Made by a program: the position numbers and the translations under genes
NCBI GenBank assembly: GCA_024180945.1
Contig: JAKSGN010000005.1
Location: 2,976,001 to 3,040,000 of the forward strand
DNA from: Macrophomina tecta
Lineage: Eukaryota; Ascomycota; Dothideomycetes; Botryosphaeriales; Botryosphaeriaceae
Length of the DNA: 64,000 bases
Direction of reading: 5' to 3'
Notes under the pieces: generated by a model
What the model saw: the letters and a program-made list of their open reading frames with translations, nothing else
The model's database searches: none
Told to the model about the DNA's origin: nothing
In this document: piece after piece, positions 44,332 to 55,607 of the stretch
Layout: every line of letters starts with the position of its first letter
Position numbering within the stretch: position 1 is the first letter of the stretch

Positions 44332-44770
44332 TTGGCATGTTGCTCGAGATTGATGGGTGGGAAAGAGTTGTTGTTCATTGATTGTAGGTGTACTGCATAG
44401 CCTGATGGGCTTAGAATGCAGCATCTTCGGTTCGGTGAGATAGCTCAAGGATGTACAAGACGGCGATTATCGCTAGCTACGGCCTTGCGGTTGGACTGCG
44501 ATGAAAACCCTCCCTCGCGTAGCGTAGTTAGTGACAGGCATTCGAGGAAAACGAAAATAATTTCTATTTGAGTGCTGAGCATGCTCATCAGCAGAAGCAC
44601 GCGCCATCTCTTCATGAATGATGCTCAGGCCAAAATGCCTTTGAAGAACCCCAAGTTCTCACTCCTGCTCGAAACTCCAGTAAATGCAAATCCGTCATCA
44701 TCAGCAGGCTACGACGCCAACCCAACATCGAGGCCGCCTTCGCTTTTCTAACCGGCCAGTTCCCTGCCTT
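44332..44770. other. Convergent 3' intergenic region
   Basis: About 440 bp between convergent genes; nothing else recognised. Confidence 0.6.
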
Positions 44771-45911
44771 TCACCCGTCGATGGCCTTGTTCTGCCTCCC
44801 CATTTCTCTGACCGCTCCCCACGGCCTCAACCACCAAAGGATCACGGGTGTCAACAGCCAGATGAACAGTTGCACCCTCAACAGATCCAAGACTTCCCAA
44901 AGCTTCCAACCATCCCACGTCCAGCCTTTCACCTCATCCAACCTCTTCACATCACTCTTGTCTTCCCACCTCTTGCACACCTCCAAGAACTTCAGCGGCT
45001 CATCCGTAACCACACAGTCCAGTCCTTTCGCAATACTCCACTCCATCATCCTCTCCTTATTCACCGTCCACGCAAAGACCGGACGGTGCAACCTCTGCGC
45101 CCTCTTCCTGAACGCAGCGCCGACAGGGCCAACCAGAACGGGCGCGTACATGTTGAACGAGATACGCGGGACATGTTCCAAGAAATACCAGGCGCAGGGC
45201 AGCGAGAAAGAGATGTACGTCATCGGAAATTCCGACAGGTATTTCGAGACGAACGGGAGGTATTTGGGCTGCAACCAATCAATTCCGCTAAGCTTCTTCA
45301 AGGTTAACGGGTAGACCGGTTGGCACTTACCGACCAGATGCCCAGCACTACCCGCTGAGTCCAGGGTCTCGATGGAGAAGGATTGACGGAGGCGATAGTT
45401 TTGGCAATGAGGCGCATCACATCATCGAGATTGTTGTCTCTCTGCACAGACCTGTCAACAGTCTGATATTTGTGGGGAAAAGAAGGATCATTGTCCTCCA
45501 CAGAAATCCACTCTTCCCCATCAGAGAATCCGCAAATCGGGAAAAGTGAAGGCAAGAAGGATGACGAACCTTGATATCTAGCAAAACCCACAGCTGCTCG
45601 TTCCCGGGCCTCGTCATTAACTCTAGCAGATCCGCCAACCGGGGCATGGGCTCATGCGGCTTCGCCTTGGTCCGCAGCGATGCCAGAAACTGCCAATCGC
45701 AGTCAATGATCTTTTCCTTGCGGCCGAAGCAGCGCTCCAGCGTCGGGTCGTGGCTTAGGACGACGACACCATCGCGGGACAGGTGGACGTCGGTCTCGAT
45801 GGCGTGCGCGCCGACGTCGACGGCGCCGACGAAGGCGGCCATGGTGTTCTCTGGGAATTTGGCCTTGTAGCCGCGGTGCGCGATGGCCTGGGGAAGTGGC
45901 CTGCTGCTCAT
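44771..45911 (-). CDS. PGC1: Glycerophosphodiester phosphodiesterase-family phosphatidylglycerol phospholipase C (Pgc1-like)
   Basis: Three exons, in transcription order: 45911-45570, 45441-45331 and 45268-44771, giving 316 residues. The GDPD TIM-barrel signature is clear: AHRGYKAKFPENT (His12), AIETDVHLSRDGVVVLSHDP (Glu39, Asp41, His54), WVLLDIK, PKYLPF and VFAWTVN, ending with the barrel strand GLDCVVTDEP. A C-terminal hydrophobic helix (VQLFIWLLTPVILWWL) anchors it to a membrane, as in yeast Pgc1, which hydrolyses phosphatidylglycerol to diacylglycerol at lipid droplets and mitochondria. Start: ATG 45911 begins right at the barrel; the frame is open upstream but lacks another ATG. Introns are 128 and 62 bp. 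Confidence 0.9.
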
Positions 45912-47983
45912 TTTCGATCCCGCGGATGACGCTGTCGTGCCGTGGCGGTGGTCGACACGGCGGTTGGCGCTGTCGCTTTGGAGAGCGAGCGCGAAATCGG
46001 CGGCTGCGTATCGTGTCTTAGCAGGGGGGTTTTTCTCCTTTTTCTTTGATTGGAGCAAACAACGCCTTGCAGAAACTCAGACGTGAGGAGGACGAGAAGG
46101 AAGGATATGTCGATCTCGGGCAGAGCAGCGTTCTTGGAGGGCCAAGAACCAAGCAGTGGGGCAATGGCAGAGCAAAAGGCTTCAGGAAAACAGAGACGTA
46201 CGCGCGGGAAAGCCGTCTCGCGGGGTGAGCGGCGGTTGCAGCAGCGGCTGTGATTCCTCCATGAGCAGTTTCTCCCAGCCGGGCATTGTCAGACTTTCGC
46301 AGAGCTCGGTGCGCACACGAATATAAGAGGCCGGCGGCGGTTGCTCGGCGGCCGCGGGTGCAGGGTGGGGAGGATGAGCGGCAGGATCAGAGGCAGGAGA
46401 GGAGGGAAAAGGCGCTTCACGTCCTTTCTCAGCCATGACTTTCTGGTGCGAATCGCGGCGGTGGCCTCTGCCTTTAGCTTCGGCGGCGATCAGCGGGAAG
46501 CCGGTAGTGCAGGGCCAGGCTAGGCGCAAAACAGCCGCCCTACTGCTCCTCTCTCTTCCTCCTGCGCGGCCCCACGAGGCAGATTGGCAAAGGGCCGAGC
46601 GGTGAGACTATCGACACGCCAGAACGCGGACGGAGGCAGGACGTTGGGGGCCAAAGCAATGCGGCGCGGCGGCGGGTAAAGCTGAGGCGCGAGCAGTAGC
46701 AGCTTGAGCCCTGCAGCGGAGCGACTGGCCAAGGAGACGAGCGGCTCCGACGGGCAAGAAGGCGTGATCGTCTCGAATGTAGTGGGATGGGTGATCAACG
46801 ACAACAGCAACACCAACATGAGGTGGCGGGCGTGGAGTAGATATGGCGCCGCCTTGACAGGCCACTAGCTCGGATGCGGTGAGCTGGACGCGCGCGGATG
46901 CTCGTGTCCCCCGCATGCTGTCGACGCCATCCTCGCGCGACTCCACCCCACCGCTGCTGCTGGTGGGGAGAGGAACAAAAGCAGCCCAGCCGCGAACCGG
47001 GTTCCTCGACCACGCGCATGACGAGGGTGGGGTCGATGATTGGGGAGGATGCCGGCGCGCGCGCAGCCAGTCAAGCGCCCCGGCAGCCCAAGCAAGCCTT
47101 AGTGGCGTCCACCTTCGCGTTAAGCTTATTAAGTGACGCTCCGGCCGGCGGCTGTCTCCGCCGTGCTGCGCCCGCGTGTCAGTCTCGCGCATGCACCAGC
47201 CCGAGTCTTGACATTTCCTGCAGCCTCGACGCCTCAGGCCTCAACTGCCTGGAAGCCGCGGCAGGTTGCCGAGAGAGCCAGGCCCCAAGCCGCTTCTTCG
47301 CTTGCTGAAATGAAAGCGCCCATCAGTGCGTCTCGTGTTCGCTGTCGTCACCCTCGGCCCGTTCAGCCCTGCACTGATTCCGGCCCAGAATTGGGCCGAT
47401 CCGAAGATCCCATCTCGTTAGTTTCCCCTTGAACCACCTTCGACGCCCTCCCCAAGTTTCATCCGTCCGTCGCTCAATCGAGCATCTGACCCGGCTCGTC
47501 CTTCTTCTCCTCTGCGTGCATGCTTCCTCCGTCGCGTTTCTGCCAGCCGAACCTCAGCGGCTGCGTGCGGCGCAAGCAATACCCGCATCTGGCCGTGGCG
47601 GTGCACGTCGATGAGAGCCCATCTGCAGCGGTCGCGCACTTCGTCCCTCTCAGGCCGACCGCCGACGCGGCCTCTCCTGACGCCTTATCCCCGAGATTCA
47701 TCACAACCCTTGTCCAAGGCCTGAAGCAGATACGCACCAATTGACGCAATAAAACTTGTGCATTGAAATACCGCACCCCGATCCCCTGTGCTCTTTCTAC
47801 TGGTACATTCCTCCAGCAATGCTCCGAAATTGTGCAGTGACGTAGCCTGCGTCAAATCCTCCATGTTATTCTTCTCCTCGCCGAGCGGCTTCCTGGTCCA
47901 TGCTGACGATGGTCACTTTGCGAGGGTCCGCCATCCAATCATGGAAGGACTATCAGTGCACGATTTGCCGACCTGCAGCCTTT
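45912..47983. other. Intergenic, 2.1 kb, GC-rich
   Basis: No firm gene. One weak candidate is at 46202-46436 on the minus strand. The 46.5-47.5 kb segment is GC-rich with overlapping frames lacking motifs. Confidence 0.45.
46202..46436 (-). CDS. Possible small gene or upstream exon (weak)
   Basis: From ATG 46436 the frame reads 78 codons. A Pro/Ala-rich start leads to an ordered-looking segment: SYIRVRTELCESLTMPGWEK then LLMEESQPLL and TPRDGFPAR. It is followed at once by a strong donor GTACGT. I could not find a convincing second exon before the Pgc1-like start, so this may be an upstream ORF, a leader exon or chance. No family recognised. Confidence 0.25.
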
Positions 47984-49563
47984 TCAAGCTGGTGTCATAT
48001 GAACGTCGCCTTCTGCGATTCCCCTCGGCGGCCTTTCTTCTCTCTTGATACTGGCATTCATACGCTGCATAGAGTCCAGCGCCTCAAGCTCGCGCTTATT
48101 CGCCTCCTATCGTAATTCAAATGAATTATTCACAACCTTCAATGACCTGGGTGTTTGTGCATACCGTAGCTTGAAGAGCAAAGTATTCCGACAGTTCCTT
48201 GACTTTATTGAATTCATCAAGAAGCACTCCATACGCCTTCTTGGTTTGCTGTTCCGAGTTAGCATGCGTTCTAAGCGCCGCAGGGTGATTTCACCCTACC
48301 TCGAGCTCCTTCACCGTATCCTCATGCTTCTTGATATTCGCCATCTCCTTCTCTTGGGCCTTCGCATTTTGTGCCTTCACAAGGGCCTGCAGGTTCTCGA
48401 ACTTGGCATTGGCGTTCTCATACCTCTTTATCGCCGCCTTCTCCTTACTCTTGGCATCCTCTTCCCGTTCGTTTGCTGCCTGTAGGTTGACCAGGTACTC
48501 TTGCTGAGCCTCTGCCCCCTTCTTTTGCAGAAGCTGGCATTTAGCGCGATGTTTTTCTGCGTCCTCAAGAAGCTGTGTACCGCTTACTATTAACATGGTT
48601 ACGCTTCGTAGTCGGTTTGCAGATGTTGTTCGCTGAAGAAGCTTACCGCACACTTCTTGTCAATATTTTCAGCAGCTGCGTTGACAGTCGCCTCAGCCTT
48701 TGCCTTGATCTCGTCATTTCGCCTCTTGATTTCTTCCATATCCTTTAGCGCCACAACCAGTAGCTTTTCGTAGTCCGTCGCTTGCACGTGGGTAGACTTT
48801 TCGTTCTCCAATTCTTTGGTGAGTCGAGCGACTTCATCCTGGTGCTGTATATTCATGCACTGGAGCTCCTTCTGGTGCTTTATTAGGCTCACTGACATGT
48901 CCTTCGATAGGTTCTGCAAAAGATTCTTGGAGGCCTCGAGCTGCTCCAATCTCTGACGCAAGACAAGGTTCTCATTGGATAGTCCTTGGTTTTCGTCACG
49001 AACTAGACCAGTGTGGAGAGTAAGGCGAGATAGATTCTGCTGGAGGGTTTGGATAGTTCCATGTTGGATATTGATTGTCTGCGTCAGGTGCTGCTCCCGT
49101 TCTGAACGAGGTGCAATCTCATCAGCACCAACACTTGCGTTCCAAGCAGAGTTGCTTACTACGTACCAATGTGCTGCAATGACAGGCGCTGCATGTCTGC
49201 GCCGTATCGCTTACAGGCCTCGCGAAGAAAGCTCTTCGTGTGCAACGTGACTTCCTCGGACATCGAGTAGAGCTCGGTGAGCTGGTCGCGGATCAGGCCC
49301 AGCATATCCTCGGTCTCCTCCTCGGTGTAGAGACCACTGTTGCGGAAGCCATCGTGTACCATATCGATCAGATTGTTGGTGTTATTGTGGATCGCCTCCG
49401 ACGCCCTTACCGCTTCCGCCAGAGAGTCGGACGCAATGAGCTCCGCGGCTGGGGGTTCGTAGATTAAAAGCGCGGTGTTGACCGCATCGACGCTGCCTCC
49501 GGGTCTGCCAGCGACCATAGTGCCGGCACTGGAAGAGTTCGACATTGCTGCGATGTCTAGCAT
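47984..49563 (-). CDS. Coiled-coil protein of unknown function
   Basis: Five exons, in transcription order: 49563-49167, 49101-48647, 48572-48300, 48248-48165 and 48106-47984, giving 443 residues. All junctions are GT-AG with introns of 51-74 bp and keep one frame. The N-terminal 130 residues have a mixed helical domain (HNNTNNLIDMVHDGFRNSGL, EETEDMLGLIRDQLTEL). About 150-395 is heptad-rich coiled coil, including LRQRLEQLEASKNLLQNLSK, ELENEKSTHVQATDYEKLL and EEDAKSKEKAAIKRYENA. The last exon ends KREERPPRGIAEGD...TPA. No transmembrane segment. A structural or scaffold role is likely, but I do not recognise an orthologue. A second ATG six codons in (49545) is also possible. Confidence 0.75.
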
Positions 49564-52500
49564 CGAAGTGTTTGACTGTAAGATCTGCAACGGGCTTGAA
49601 CGCGACGTTCAGTGGCGGTGTTTCTGTACGTGATTTGGGGGAATGAAGAGGCCTCGGGGTTGTTGCGGTGGCCGCAGTAACGCAGGATGTCACTGCCGAA
49701 TGTGGCAGGTACCCGCCACTGCACGCTTCTCCTCGACCACTGTTGCTGACTTTTGCTATTTGCTACTGCCCACGTGCTTGCCTTCATCAACATTGTCCCA
49801 CTTGAAGCTTCTGTGGAGACTTGAGATAGTCGTCCGGATGTAGATATCCTCTACTGCTTTGCGCATTCGCATGGAGATAAAGCCCTCAGCGCAGGCGCAT
49901 CTCACATGCGGCCGGTCTCGTTCGAGGAGTGAGGTGTCGGCTGCCCACCAGCCTATCGCATGGAAGCCCACTCCGCATTGAATGTGCTCTGCATGTAGTA
50001 CTTTCTGCTCGAGCCTTTGGTTCTCCTTTCCCGTTCTTGTCGTTTCTGTCAAGTGAGGTACTTAAACCTCAGCCACACGACAGTTCCATTCCAGCTCGCA
50101 GGAACATGATAAATACGCAGTATACCTATCCTGAGATTAAATTAGGCAAAGAAGACCTCTGTATTGTCGAGCAGAGCGTGGCGGCAGACAATATCGACAT
50201 TGAGTTAGGAATTCAACCTGTTCTACGTGAGGGCAATCAGCAATGATCTCTGACATCAGCCGGTGTATTTATGGGCAGCTCGAAAATCAATACAAGAATA
50301 ACAGGATAAAACTACAGTATCGGAGTCGTGCAGTTATTTTGGATCAGAGGCGTGGGTAGGCATCCGGCGTTGAGATGGGGGATGCCCCATGGTCATTTTA
50401 AGTAAGGTAATGACTCAACACACATTATCAGAATCATATGCTTTATATGTGGTCGCAGCGACAGAAATTGACGCAGATGTGCAGAGCTTATTGCTGTCAC
50501 GCTCGAATTGCGACATTCACTCGCTCAGATTCATCCGCCAGACAGCGCAGCAAATGAATAGATGTTCTGACGTAAAGCCGTGCCAGCTTCTGCGGAACCC
50601 CGCCTGCAAAGCCACCTGACATCTGCTGCAAAGCGGACTGCTTACCTGTAGCTGCACTTGTTTGGAGTAATCTCTGGGACTTTCCGTTCTGCCGTGCAAC
50701 GATATTCCGCATGTCTGCGGAAATAAGAGCGAAGTCCGGCACTCGCACCCAGCGGCTAGGCCACGATGGGTGGGGATGAAGGTTTAAAGTTTCGTAGGCC
50801 TGGGCTCGAGCTTAAGAAGTATTCGTCACAGCTCCTTGTTCAGTAAGATCTTGCGCGAGATATCCTAAACCAATCGCAATGCAGCGGGTAGATCATGGAC
50901 TTAAGCCTGGCTAGTGGGCGCCGGTGTAACGCAACCCGCGACTGGCAAAACAGCTCTTATCAAGCTTTCCGACGATGGCCGGGTCTTTTTTTCAGATTCG
51001 GGGCCGCAGGTGGGCGCCTAATAAAGATTCGCCGAGCGTTCGCTCTACTCTCGTAGTAGGCCCTGTAGTGCTGACTAGACAATATCACTGGTAAATATCG
51101 CTTCGCATAGCATGGTCCAGAAGAGACTAATGATGGTCGGCCTGCAATTGCGATAGATCAGCGCAACACGCTCCTGCACATGAGCTCGAGCGTGAAGGGG
51201 TATAGCGCAGGCTTATCCGCTCCGCCCCGCATGACGGTTCTTTGTTACAGTCGGCGGACGGGCTAAGCAAACGGAACAAGCGGTGGAAGCGCAGAGGCTA
51301 GCGGCGGTCATCCGGTGTTGTCCTACCAATCCACGAGTGGGCGCAGCCCCCAGGAAGCCCCAAAGCAGCGGGGAGACATCCCGAACAAGCAGCGGGTCGT
51401 GGACACCCAGTGAGAAAATATGGGACCACCCCGGCAAACCCGTTACCTGGGTGCAAAGTATGGCAGAAGTCAGACACTCCGGAAACGCCGCAAGCATTGT
51501 AAGGCCAGGCTGATGGGTGCGAGGGCGTCTGGATGGCAGAAGGTGAGCTCTCTTTTGGCTTCTGCACAAACCCCGCGCACTGATTGTGAACGACAGGCGA
51601 GAAACAACTCCCCGGCGGCTCTCCCGCTCGCAACGGCGGCGTGCTGCAAGGGTGGCCCTGGGCCTGTTCGATGACAGCTCGGATAATGAGCCGCGGTGGG
51701 CCACGAGGCATCTTGGGCAAAGGATGGGGGCAGAGGCGTGTCGCTCAGCGCAGCGGGCAGCCAATGCGGGCCTCGATGAGTCGTTAGATTGGAAGCCGTC
51801 GACGGGTCTCCGCGCTAGGCACAATTCCTCAGCAGGTTGCGGCGTGGCGTGCGGGAAAAGCGCGGCGCACCGTTGCCCCTGGCCGGCGTCGAGACCTCGA
51901 GATCGTGAGTCGCAAATCGGGAAGGCCTACGGGTGCAGGTAATAATGCAGCCGGCATGTCATTTCAGCGACCATCATCAGAGGCAGATCGCGTTCGGGGC
52001 GTGCATAATATCCGCATGGCGTTCGCCGGGCGGACGTGCCACCAAATCGTCAAGCACATGAAACAGCGCCGACCCTAGCGTGATTCCTGCCGTACACGGC
52101 GGCGAGGTGTTTTGCAGCCGTGGCTCACCCGGCTGGCGGTCTAAGGAAGCCAGGCACGGGATCCAAAGACGGCTGTGGGGGGGTCGTTATGCTCTCTCGC
52201 GGCAGACGGAGGTGGATGCGTCGCAACACAGCCAGTAGGAAGTGTGCTCGCAACCCCGCGGCACTTGATGCGTGTGCCTGTTTTTGATCTGCCTTCCCAC
52301 GCGCCAAGCCGGCAGGGATGTCACTCGTCTATTACTCGTGTCTCCCCGAACATACCTCTCTATCAGGCCCGGCTAGTTAGGGGTCTGCGCTGTCCTCCGC
52401 CCCATTGCTCTTCCGCTCTGGTCACTGCTGCCCAGCCCTCAAGCGATCCCGTGAGCTTCCTCTGCCATTCTCGCGAATTGCGCATCGCAACTGACTCTGC

Positions 52501-52607
52501 GCCTTCACAGCGCTCGCCTTTTCTCAGCCTGCACCCCCTCTCGCCTTTGCCACTCCCGCCCGCTCCGTCGTCGCTCGCTTTTTGCGCTTTCTATGGCACC
52601 CGGAATA
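49564..52607. other. Intergenic, 3 kb, divergent
   Basis: No supported gene. Stop-free frames at 51.2-51.9 kb on both strands have no motifs. C/T-rich sequence at 52.3-52.6 kb is the likely G-alpha promoter and leader. Confidence 0.5.
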
Positions 52608-53897
52608 ATGTGTTTTGGCAAGAAGTCCGAGGATCCCAGCTACCGCAAGAATGAGGAGATCGAGCGCCAGTTGCGGCTCGACAGGAAGCGCCAGGAGCGC
52701 GAGGTAAAGTTGCTGCTACTGGGTACGCTGCCTCTGCCAGCCGCCCACCAGGCCCGCCGTGCTGATTGCGTTTGCAGGAGCCGGAGAGAGCGGCAAGTCG
52801 ACCGTCCTCAAGCAGATGCGCGTCATCCACGCCGGTGGCTTCTCCAAGGCCGAGCGGAAGCAATGGCGCGTCGTCATTTTCAACAACCTGATCAACGCCT
52901 TCGAGATTATCTTCAGCGCCATGGCCGAGCAGGCTTTGCCCTTCGACAACCCCGCCTGTTCTGTATGCAACCATGCATTTCCCCCTCCGCGATCCGGCCA
53001 TGTTAACGCAATCTCTCCAGAACCACGCCGACCTGATCAGCCACGAGCCTGAGATTGGCCCGGAGGATACAATGCCGAGAGAGTACCTGGACGCCTTCAC
53101 GGCACTCTGGGAGGACAAGAACGTGCAGATGGCTATCCTCAAGGGCAACGAATATGCCTTACACGATAACCTGAGCTAGTACGTTTCATCTGTCGGCTCC
53201 CTCACGCCTTCAATGCTAACCAATGGCCGTACAGCTACTTCCAGGATATTGACCGGCTGTTCGCCAAGGAATATCTGCCGACCGATCAGGACATCCTGCG
53301 CACCCGGTTAAGGACAACCGGTATTTCCGAAACGATCTTCGACCTAGGTAATCTTACATATCGCATGTTTGACGTCGGTGGTCAGCGTTCGGAACGTAAG
53401 AAGTGGATACACGTTTTCGACAACGTGCAGGTAGTCCTGTTCCTGGTCGCCATCAGCGGTTATGACCATGTGCTTGTAGAAGACCGGAATGGAGTATGTA
53501 TCCACTGTCCCCGCCAGTCCAAGTACACATTGATTCTAACAAGAGCTAGAACCAAATGCACGAGGCACTGATGCTGTTCGAGTCGATTTCAAATTCCAAA
53601 TACTTCGAGAAGTCGGCGCTCATCCTCTTCCTCAACAAGGTCGATCTATTCCGCGAAAAGATCGTGGCCGGCAACAGCCCGATCAACAAGCACTTCCCCG
53701 ACTACTACGGCAAGCCAAACGATATCGAAGCCGGCCAGGAATTCTTTGCCAACAAGTTTCGCAACCTTGTCCGAGCGCCGAAGAAGGAGGTCTACGTGCA
53801 CTACACAACAGCAACAGATACGGATCTGTTGAAGAAGACGATGGCATCAGTGCAGGACATGATCGTACAGCGCAACCTGAATGCCTTAATACTATGA
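52608..53897 (+). CDS. Heterotrimeric G-protein alpha subunit (group III, GNA-2/GanA type)
   Basis: Five exons, 52608-52722, 52778-52962, 53021-53178, 53235-53493 and 53550-53897, give 354 residues. All guanine-binding motifs are present: P-loop GAGESGKST (39-47), switch I RLRTTGI with the GTP-contact Arg177, DVGGQR with catalytic Gln203, NKVD (268-271) and TTATDT. The protein begins [11 protein letters not shown], the hallmark of group III fungal alpha subunits (N. crassa GNA-2, A. nidulans GanA), instead of the MG-C myristoylation start of groups I and II; Cys2 may be palmitoylated. C-terminus NALIL would contact receptors. ATG 52608 was chosen by family; an in-frame ATG 15 nt upstream (52593) would add MAPGI. 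It couples seven-helix receptors to cAMP/MAPK signalling at the plasma membrane. Confidence 0.95.
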
Positions 53898-54447
53898 AAA
53901 GTCAATATCTGCTTCCCGGGCTGTTTGTATTCCCCCTTATTTTCCTTCTCCCGGACCAGTTTATTCAGCGTAACACATTTTCTTTTTCCTCTCTGTTCGG
54001 GAACGGCTGCATTTTGAAGGATACCTTGGTTTGGTGTTTTGGGGGGACAATCTCTTGATGCGTGGCAAAACACTGCGGGCGCAATATTGCATAGCTGTGG
54101 TTTCCTTCCACATCCCCTTTACAGCTACGAGCGAACGATGGCCGGAAGTAAGCATAGAGTGTAACAACTTCTTGCAAATGAATCACTTCGAATGTGAAAC
54201 AAATTCAGAGAACGGAGAGTCGGACCGTTGACGTCGAGCTTGCTGAGCGCTGCGGACTGGCAGCTCCGGGCCACATGAATGGCGGAGCGCGTGACTTGTC
54301 GGGATCGGCATTTCTCGTTTCTCCGTCCCTGGCCCGAAGCCGGTCTGGCAAGGCTTAAAGGCCAGCCTCTTTGATCACGCCGCCGCTGAGCACCATCCCA
54401 CCAGAGCTTGTTGGCTGTCGAACACCGCGACTTCCAGCAGAGCCGCC
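53898..54447. other. Intergenic, 550 bp
   Basis: 3' flank of G-alpha and promoter of the mS38 gene. Nothing else seen. Confidence 0.55.
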
Positions 54448-55607
54448 ATGTTTTCACCGTCGTTGGGGCGTGTTGCCCGCGCCACCTGCGCGCTTCCCGC
54501 CTCTTCATCCGCCATCAGCTCCCGCCCGCTGGGCGCTCTCGCCGCAACGAACCACCTCCTCGCGCGCCGCTCCCAGCAGCGCCGCAACTCGAGCACCTCA
54601 TGCCCTCCGGATAACTCGCGTGGTCCCGGTACGTCGCAGGCTAGCGCCTCTAGCTCCTCGTCGAAGCAGGCCGACAAGAAGGCCGCGCCGCGCGGGAAGA
54701 GCAAAAAGCTTGTTCAGCAGCAGATGAACGTACCATCTGTTCCTCCCACGAGCTACTTGCAGGAGACTGGTGGGTATACTCCTCCTCTTCGATGGTCGTA
54801 GCTGACCCTTTCGTAGACGTCGCTCTCTCCTCGTTTTTCTCCGTCCACCGCCCCATCTCCATCACCACCTCGATACCCATCGCATCTTCAGAGTCTTCCT
54901 TCGGCGCCATCTTCGAACCTCGCAAGCAGAGCAACGCATCGAAATATGGTGATGTCATTTACACGTTGAATAACGCGGTAAAGACCCTCGAGGGCGGCGC
55001 CCAGTCGTCCGAGGAGACGGAGCTTAGGGAGGAGATCATGCGCCACTCCGCGTCGAACGACGGAACAGTTCATCTGGATGGCCCAACTCCGGCACGTCAG
55101 GTCTCGCTGAACGAGCTCCTCTCGCAAATGCGGCCATTCAACGCACCTCCGCCGCCGGTTCCATTTGACCCGTCACAGCAAGACTCGGCGCTGAAAGCGG
55201 GTGGCGCAGATTCCCAGAAGGCTGAAGCCCAGCAGACACATCTGCAGAAGCCGCAAAAGAAGGTCTGGAAGGCTACTCTGACGGTCACGGAGTCGACTGA
55301 TGCTTCTGGTCGGAAAACCTTCTCCGCCACCACATCGCCTGTCATTAGGATGCCTACCCGCTCCGAGGGGGCTATCGAAGAGCCAGCCTCTGACGAGGGC
55401 ATCACGATCCGCCAGCCTTTCCTCGAGCGCATGGAGATCCGCGAGCAGGAGTGGCGCAAGTTCATCAGGGACCGCGCACGGAATCAGGAGGGCACCATGC
55501 ACGCCATTAGCGTGAAGCGCCAGCGCAAGCTGAAGATGAAGAAGCACAAGTACAAGAAGCTTATGAAGAGGACAAGAAACTTGCGCCGGAAGCTTGGCCA
55601 GACATAA
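54448..55607 (+). CDS. Mitochondrial small-subunit ribosomal protein mS38 (AURKAIP1/Cox24 domain)
   Basis: Two exons, 54448-54769 and 54817-55607 (47-bp intron, phase 1), give 370 residues. The N-terminus is Arg/Ser/Ala-rich without acidic residues (MFSPSLGRVARATCALP...), a typical mitochondrial presequence. The last 36 residues (HAISVKRQRKLKMKKHKYKK and on to NLRRKLGQT) are the highly basic AURKAIP1/Cox24 domain, which inserts into 15S/12S rRNA near the decoding site. Yeast Cox24/Qri5 (mS38) supports translation of COX mRNAs. The linker is Ser/Gln-rich and variable. Longer than animal AURKAIP1, but usual for ascomycetes. Confidence 0.85.
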
